A DNA stretch of 64,000 nucleotides, taken from contig NZ_FQVF01000002.1 in assembly GCF_900129155.1 (NCBI RefSeq), positions 62,001 through 126,000 of the forward strand. The letters are read 5' to 3'. Shown in pieces: positions 60,351 through 64,000 of the stretch. Origin of the DNA: Marinomonas polaris DSM 16579 (GTDB taxonomy: Bacteria; Pseudomonadota; Gammaproteobacteria; Pseudomonadales; Marinomonadaceae). The position numbers and the translations under genes are program-made. The notes under the pieces are model-generated. The model was given only the letters and a program-made list of their open reading frames with translations, was not told where the DNA came from and searched no databases. Position 1 is the first letter of the stretch. Each line of letters begins with the position of its first letter.

Positions 60351-61601
60351 TTATAAGCCTAGTTTTCTTTTCAAAGTGAGCTCTTGCTCGTGCGATATCG
60401 ATGAGGCTTTCCCTGATAGTATTAATTGTTTCCATTGTTTCCATGATTTAACAGCATCATTTTTACGCTCACGATTAAGGTGTTGCTGAACTTCTACACG
60501 AAAGGAGTTTGAGACAACAATAGGGTCGTCTTTTCCTAACATACGCAATCTCGTCAAAGAGCGTTTAAGTTTTTCTGCTGTTTGTGGTGCCTGATCGTCA
60601 TTTTCTTGTATCGCAATGAGGCATTTTAAATGCTCATAATAATATTCTATTTTCTCATGTTGAGTGTCTTTGGTTAAACGAATGACTCGTGAATAAGCTT
60701 GCTCAGCCATTTTCCAATCTTTTAGTCGAACGCTGATTTTTCCAAGTCTCTTTGTTCTTGCTAGGGATCTAGGAGTTATCTCTAGGCTTGCTATCATTGC
60801 TTTTTGAGCTTCTTTTAAGTTGCCTAGCCTTTCTTGTGTATTAGCAAGAGTGTCATACGCAGGTAAAAAATGACGGGTGATGCTGATCGTTTTTTCTAAG
60901 CTTTTCACTGCAGATAATGGTTGTTCTAAGCCTAAATCACACTGGGCAATCCCGAAGTGAGCCCAAGATGTCTCCTGATTGTGTTTGAGTACTCGCATGT
61001 AATGTATCTTTGCTGCTTTGTATTCTTTTCTGGATAGCAATGATTCGCCAATAACTTTTAGACATAAACTGCTGTATTGAGGATGTTTGATCATGATGAC
61101 TTTGGCCTTACTCTCCATCATCTCAAAATTCATTTTACCTCGATGTTCATCCACCTCAGAAAATATATTTTTTTGTAGCTTAATGCGACTGAGTCGTCTG
61201 TGTAGAGTCGCAGGAGTAAATGGTTTCACCATATAGCTATCGGGGCGATGCTCTATTGCGCTGACGACACTGTCATAGCCTGTATCGGCGGTAATCATGA
61301 TGAAAATAGTAGAATGACTTAAAATGTTATTTCTTCGTGAGGTTTCTAAAACCTGTTGGCCATTAATGCGGCCACCAAGGTTATAGTCAGAAAGGATAAT
61401 GTCGAAATGTTTAGCTGCAATGCGCTTGAGTGCACTCTGCCCAGAGGCTTCAGCTTCTATATTTGTGTAGCCTAATGAGAGCATCATTGATCTCAGCATT
61501 AGGCGCATTTCATTCATGTCTTCAATGATTAGTACCGATTTTTTTGTAGTATCTTCTACGCTATTTTTCTTACTATCCTCTGCTGAACTAATATCTGTCA
61601 C
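60351..61601 (-). CDS. REC-TPR response regulator 2
   Basis: A 416-residue paralogue of the preceding regulator with the same order: receiver domain (about 20-140, phospho-acceptor Asp72 in LSDYNLGG, ITADTGYD, YMVKPFTP) and TPR domain (about 155-340, with WAHFGIAQCDLGLEQPLSAVKSLE). Similarity runs end to end, with divergence in the last part. The gap of 280 bp between the two genes holds a hairpin and AT-rich DNA. The tandem arrangement indicates an old duplication. Each has its own upstream region, so regulation may differ. Confidence 0.87.
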   Translation of the reverse strand: MTDISSAEDSKKNSVEDTTKKSVLIIEDMNEMRLMLRSMMLSLGYTNIEAEASGQSALKRIAAKHFDIILSDYNLGGRINGQQVLETSRRNNILSHSTIFIMITADTGYDSVVSAIEHRPDSYMVKPFTPATLHRRLSRIKLQKNIFSEVDEHRGKMNFEMMESKAKVIMIKHPQYSSLCLKVIGESLLSRKEYKAAKIHYMRVLKHNQETSWAHFGIAQCDLGLEQPLSAVKSLEKTISITRHFLPAYDTLANTQERLGNLKEAQKAMIASLEITPRSLARTKRLGKISVRLKDWKMAEQAYSRVIRLTKDTQHEKIEYYYEHLKCLIAIQENDDQAPQTAEKLKRSLTRLRMLGKDDPIVVSNSFRVEVQQHLNRERKNDAVKSWKQWKQLILSGKASSISHEQELTLKRKLGL

Positions 61602-61774
61602 TATTTAACTTTCCCGGCCTGATCTATTACAAAACAATTAATAAAATTACAAATGGTTACATTCGCGTTTTATACCATGCTTGGCTGAGTCGCCCTAGTG
61701 TTTTCAGGTTGATTTAACTAGGAAAAGTTGTAAGTAATAAGGAAGTCATATTTTTAGGGCATTTCACTTATTGC

Positions 61775-62425
61775 TCAATGCATTAAGTTCGCCGTCAATA
61801 CAAAAATATCCATATAGCCTTGGTCACCATCGATTGGTTTAATGGGCTGAGCACTGTGAAAAAACTTACGGTCGTTGAGGACGACAAACTCCCCTTTATC
61901 AAAATCATGGCTAATGAGTGCGGGGCTGTTTCTATCTAGGTGAATATTGATATTGCCGCCTTCAATATTATGACGTTGCATTACATAAATACCGATGCGA
62001 TCAAAGCCATCCTGATGAATTCCTTCTGGCGCCACTTCAGCGACCTTATGATCAGCAAAAATACGCAATTGATGTACTTCGATAGGGGTGCTATCAGCCA
62101 CACTAGCCATTTTCTGAAAGTGTTCAAATAATTCCACGAAGGCTGGGTCTACGACTATTCTGTCGTCAATTTCTTCATAACTACGTACAACGTTACCTTG
62201 GAAATGGTTGATGCTTTCATCTTGTACAAAGGCTTGAGAAGCTAGGCGATGTAGCTGGCCTTGCTCTAGTGTAAAGCGAGAATAACGACGTAAACGGAAC
62301 TCACCATCAGCGTAAGGATTTGGTGGTAAATGATCAAAAGAAGGCGTTAGGTGATCAACGCTATCTGGGGTTAGTTGTCCCAACTCAAGGTAGAAAGATT
62401 CTGTTTTAACTTTGTTGGTGATCAT
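61775..62425 (-). CDS. 2OG-Fe dioxygenase family protein
   Basis: A 216-residue enzyme of the 2OG-Fe_Oxy_2 type (PF10014-like), relatives of which hydroxylate free amino acids such as isoleucine. FRLRRYSRF (around 43-51), NHFQGNVVRSYEE (around 73-85), the iron-binding HQDGFDR (around 137-143), EGGNINIH, and KFFHSAQPI (around 187-195, second His) with the 2OG-binding end are visible. No partner genes point to a substrate. The nearby MCP faces the other way. Family call fair, substrate unknown. Confidence 0.78.
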   Translation of the reverse strand: MITNKVKTESFYLELGQLTPDSVDHLTPSFDHLPPNPYADGEFRLRRYSRFTLEQGQLHRLASQAFVQDESINHFQGNVVRSYEEIDDRIVVDPAFVELFEHFQKMASVADSTPIEVHQLRIFADHKVAEVAPEGIHQDGFDRIGIYVMQRHNIEGGNINIHLDRNSPALISHDFDKGEFVVLNDRKFFHSAQPIKPIDGDQGYMDIFVLTANLMH

Positions 62426-62815
62426 GACATTTATCCTCAGTATGTTCGTTGGCAGATTATGCGCAACGACGTTCTTATTTTTGTTGTGCTTCGTGAGCTT
62501 GCTTTCTAGTGTAGTTGGATTGCGGGAGAATTTTTCTGCTTTTTATGTGTTAAAAAGCAGTTTTATGGGTTTTATAATTCTTTTTAATATATTTTTGTGC
62601 ATTATTTATCTAATTTTGAAAAACGATGTATGTACTTCTATGAATGAATGCTTTCCTAAAGAGACGGTATATTGCTAGGTGAAAATAGTTGTCTTTGATA
62701 ATAGGATTATCCCGATAGCAAGCATGTTAATTTTTTTCAGTGCGACTTTAGTCTTATGTTCTTCGTTTTGTATTGACCTTCAACAGCCATAGTTAAACAC
62801 TGGGAAGAAATAATA

Positions 62816-64000
62816 ATGAAAAGGAAGGAAAGAACGATGGTTTATTTCCAGTGGTGTGGTGTTGTAGGGCTTCTCGTAATTTTTATTTTAGGTTACATAC
62901 AAGGCACTGTTCCTCAAGCTTATGCTGGTGCAGGTCTTTTACTATGTGTCTTTTTAGTCTTGCCAAAACTAGTGCGAAGTACATTTACTTCGAGCTCTAA
63001 AGAGGCCGATGCCGCCAAGGATAATGCATCAACTTCGTTTTCTGAAGTGAGTAAAACAGTTACTCGTGCCACATCAAAGATGGCCATGGGGGCGGCCGAA
63101 GTATCTCATTTTGTCGATACGTTAAGTAAAGACATACATCTTACCCATCATGATAGCGAACAGATTTCTCAAGCAGTAGAAACGCTGTCAGATACTGGAT
63201 TGACGCTGTCGACTAACCTAGGTCAGCTAGCTCGTACTATGAGTGAAACGGCGCAATCGAGTAGAACAGCCCAAACAGCCTTGTCACAAAGTGCCGATCA
63301 GATCCATGAGCTCACAGGGAAAGTGCAAACCGCCAGTGAGCAATTAGCTTTATTAACCAAAAGTGCCGATGATATCGACAGTATTACAGCGGTTATTAAG
63401 GGCGTTTCTGAACAAACCAATCTATTAGCACTCAATGCCGCAATTGAAGCTGCTCGTGCTGGTGAGCAAGGTAGAGGCTTTGCGGTAGTGGCGGATGAAG
63501 TGCGAGCGCTAGCTGCTAAAAGTGCTAGTGCGTCAGAGCAAATCTCGAGTTTATTGACAGACGTACGTCGTAACAGCGAATTAACCAATCACGAAATGTC
63601 GTCATTAAAAGGCTTAACCGAATCTTTATCAACGACCTTGTTAGGAGAAACGCAGCGCTTTATTTCTTTAACGGAAGAGGTTCAAAATGCCTCTGCCGTA
63701 TTGTCGGAAGTCGAAAGTGCAGGAGAGGAATTAGGCGCAGCCAGCACGCAGATAAATGGTTCTATTTCGCGTATTCGTCATTCTTTGCAAGATATTTCTC
63801 AGCGCAGCGATAAATTGTCAAAAGAAGCGTCAGGTTTAAGCAACGGAGCTGAAGTGGTTTTTAGGGAGCTAGACAAGGTTGATCAATCATTGTTCTTTTC
63901 TGAGTTACTTATGGTTGCCAAAACATCTGCACAAGCTATTGGTCAGCTATTTGAAGAGGCAATCAAAAAGGGTGATTTAACTCAGCAAGCGGTTTTTTCT
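62816..64000 (+). CDS. Methyl-accepting chemotaxis protein, 3' end off the window
   Basis: The N-terminus has two hydrophobic segments close together (about 13-27 and 33-52) with almost no periplasmic loop, then a long coiled coil. The signalling hairpin tip [19 protein letters not shown] with [17 protein letters not shown] lies around residues 200-235, and methylation helices flank it. No HAMP or ligand domain is obvious. ATG 62816 or 62837 could be the start; both have purine-rich leaders. The frame is open to the edge (395 codons). The 391-bp upstream stretch (62426-62815) is AT-rich and holds a hydrophobic short frame that I do not accept. Confidence 0.88.
   Translation, partial: MKRKERTMVYFQWCGVVGLLVIFILGYIQGTVPQAYAGAGLLLCVFLVLPKLVRSTFTSSSKEADAAKDNASTSFSEVSKTVTRATSKMAMGAAEVSHFVDTLSKDIHLTHHDSEQISQAVETLSDTGLTLSTNLGQLARTMSETAQSSRTAQTALSQSADQIHELTGKVQTASEQLALLTKSADDIDSITAVIKGVSEQTNLLALNAAIEAARAGEQGRGFAVVADEVRALAAKSASASEQISSLLTDVRRNSELTNHEMSSLKGLTESLSTTLLGETQRFISLTEEVQNASAVLSEVESAGEELGAASTQINGSISRIRHSLQDISQRSDKLSKEASGLSNGAEVVFRELDKVDQSLFFSELLMVAKTSAQAIGQLFEEAIKKGDLTQQAVFS

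Noticed and set aside
62412-62678. 88-codon hydrophobic frame overlapping the dioxygenase start
   Set aside because: AT-rich, no ribosome site, overlaps the N-terminus of a better gene on the other strand. Probably spurious, though a small membrane protein cannot be fully excluded.

Overview
The window reads as chromosomal DNA of a marine gammaproteobacterium of the Marinomonas / Oceanospirillales type. This is inferred from family content and protein similarity by eye: PpsA close to the E. coli protein, an RNase R-RlmB pair, a nickel superoxide dismutase, a delta-class carbonic anhydrase, a DUF4212/sodium-symporter pair and a CbrA-like symporter-kinase. No rRNA, tRNA, CRISPR array, transposase, phage gene or replication origin was seen. 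Most of the window is ordinary core chromosome. The left end (1-3.6 kb) is the accessory-looking part.

Layout. 1-1.75 kb: a membrane protein running off the edge, a DinB-family gene broken by a stop codon, and an orphan PIN-like protein, all on the minus strand. 2.05-3.55 kb: a tandem array of about four units of 366-372 bp with no convincing gene, ending at a terminator. 3.7-7.2 kb: ppsA and its regulator ppsR, divergent. 7.6-14.9 kb: rnr and rlmB followed by cobalamin genes (cobT, cobS, cobC, cobO), with a TRIC-type channel gene between cobC and cobO. 15.1-16.7 kb: a compact nickel superoxide dismutase operon (TPR-like protein, HPGHDD membrane mini-protein, sodN, sodX) behind a clear Fur-box-like sequence. 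16.8-20.3 kb: a YitT-family protein, maleylacetate reductase and a short-chain fatty acid transporter. 20.6-31.5 kb: acetyltransferases, rsuA, a TetR regulator, a large symporter-histidine kinase hybrid, slyD, a uracil-DNA glycosylase-like protein and a lipoprotein. 32.4-41.8 kb: two PLP aminotransferase/desulfurase-like genes each beside an Lrp-type regulator, bluB, a sodium:solute symporter with its small subunit, a FosA-like protein with an extra N-terminal region and a MOSC protein. 42.1-45 kb: delta carbonic anhydrase, a Zur-box-controlled ZigA-type GTPase and a DUF1993 protein. 45.1-50.9 kb: a three-gene RND efflux operon. 51.1-55.7 kb: a MocR regulator, a DUF1127-LysE pair, a YhbQ-like GIY-YIG protein, a VOC protein and a glycosyltransferase. 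55.8-64 kb: srkA-recQ, two tandem REC-TPR response regulators, a 2OG-Fe dioxygenase and the start of a chemotaxis transducer cut by the window edge.

Themes. Metal handling recurs: Ni-SOD under a probable Fur site, a Zn metallochaperone under a probable Zur site, and a carbonic anhydrase of a class found mainly in marine organisms. Vitamin B12 lower-ligand assembly is split: bluB makes dimethylbenzimidazole about 20 kb from cobT/cobS/cobC, which attach it. The least explained items are the HPGHDD mini-protein in the sodN operon, the tandem repeat array, the extra N-terminal region on the FosA-like protein, and the paired REC-TPR regulators. All functions are inferred from sequence reading alone, without database searches.
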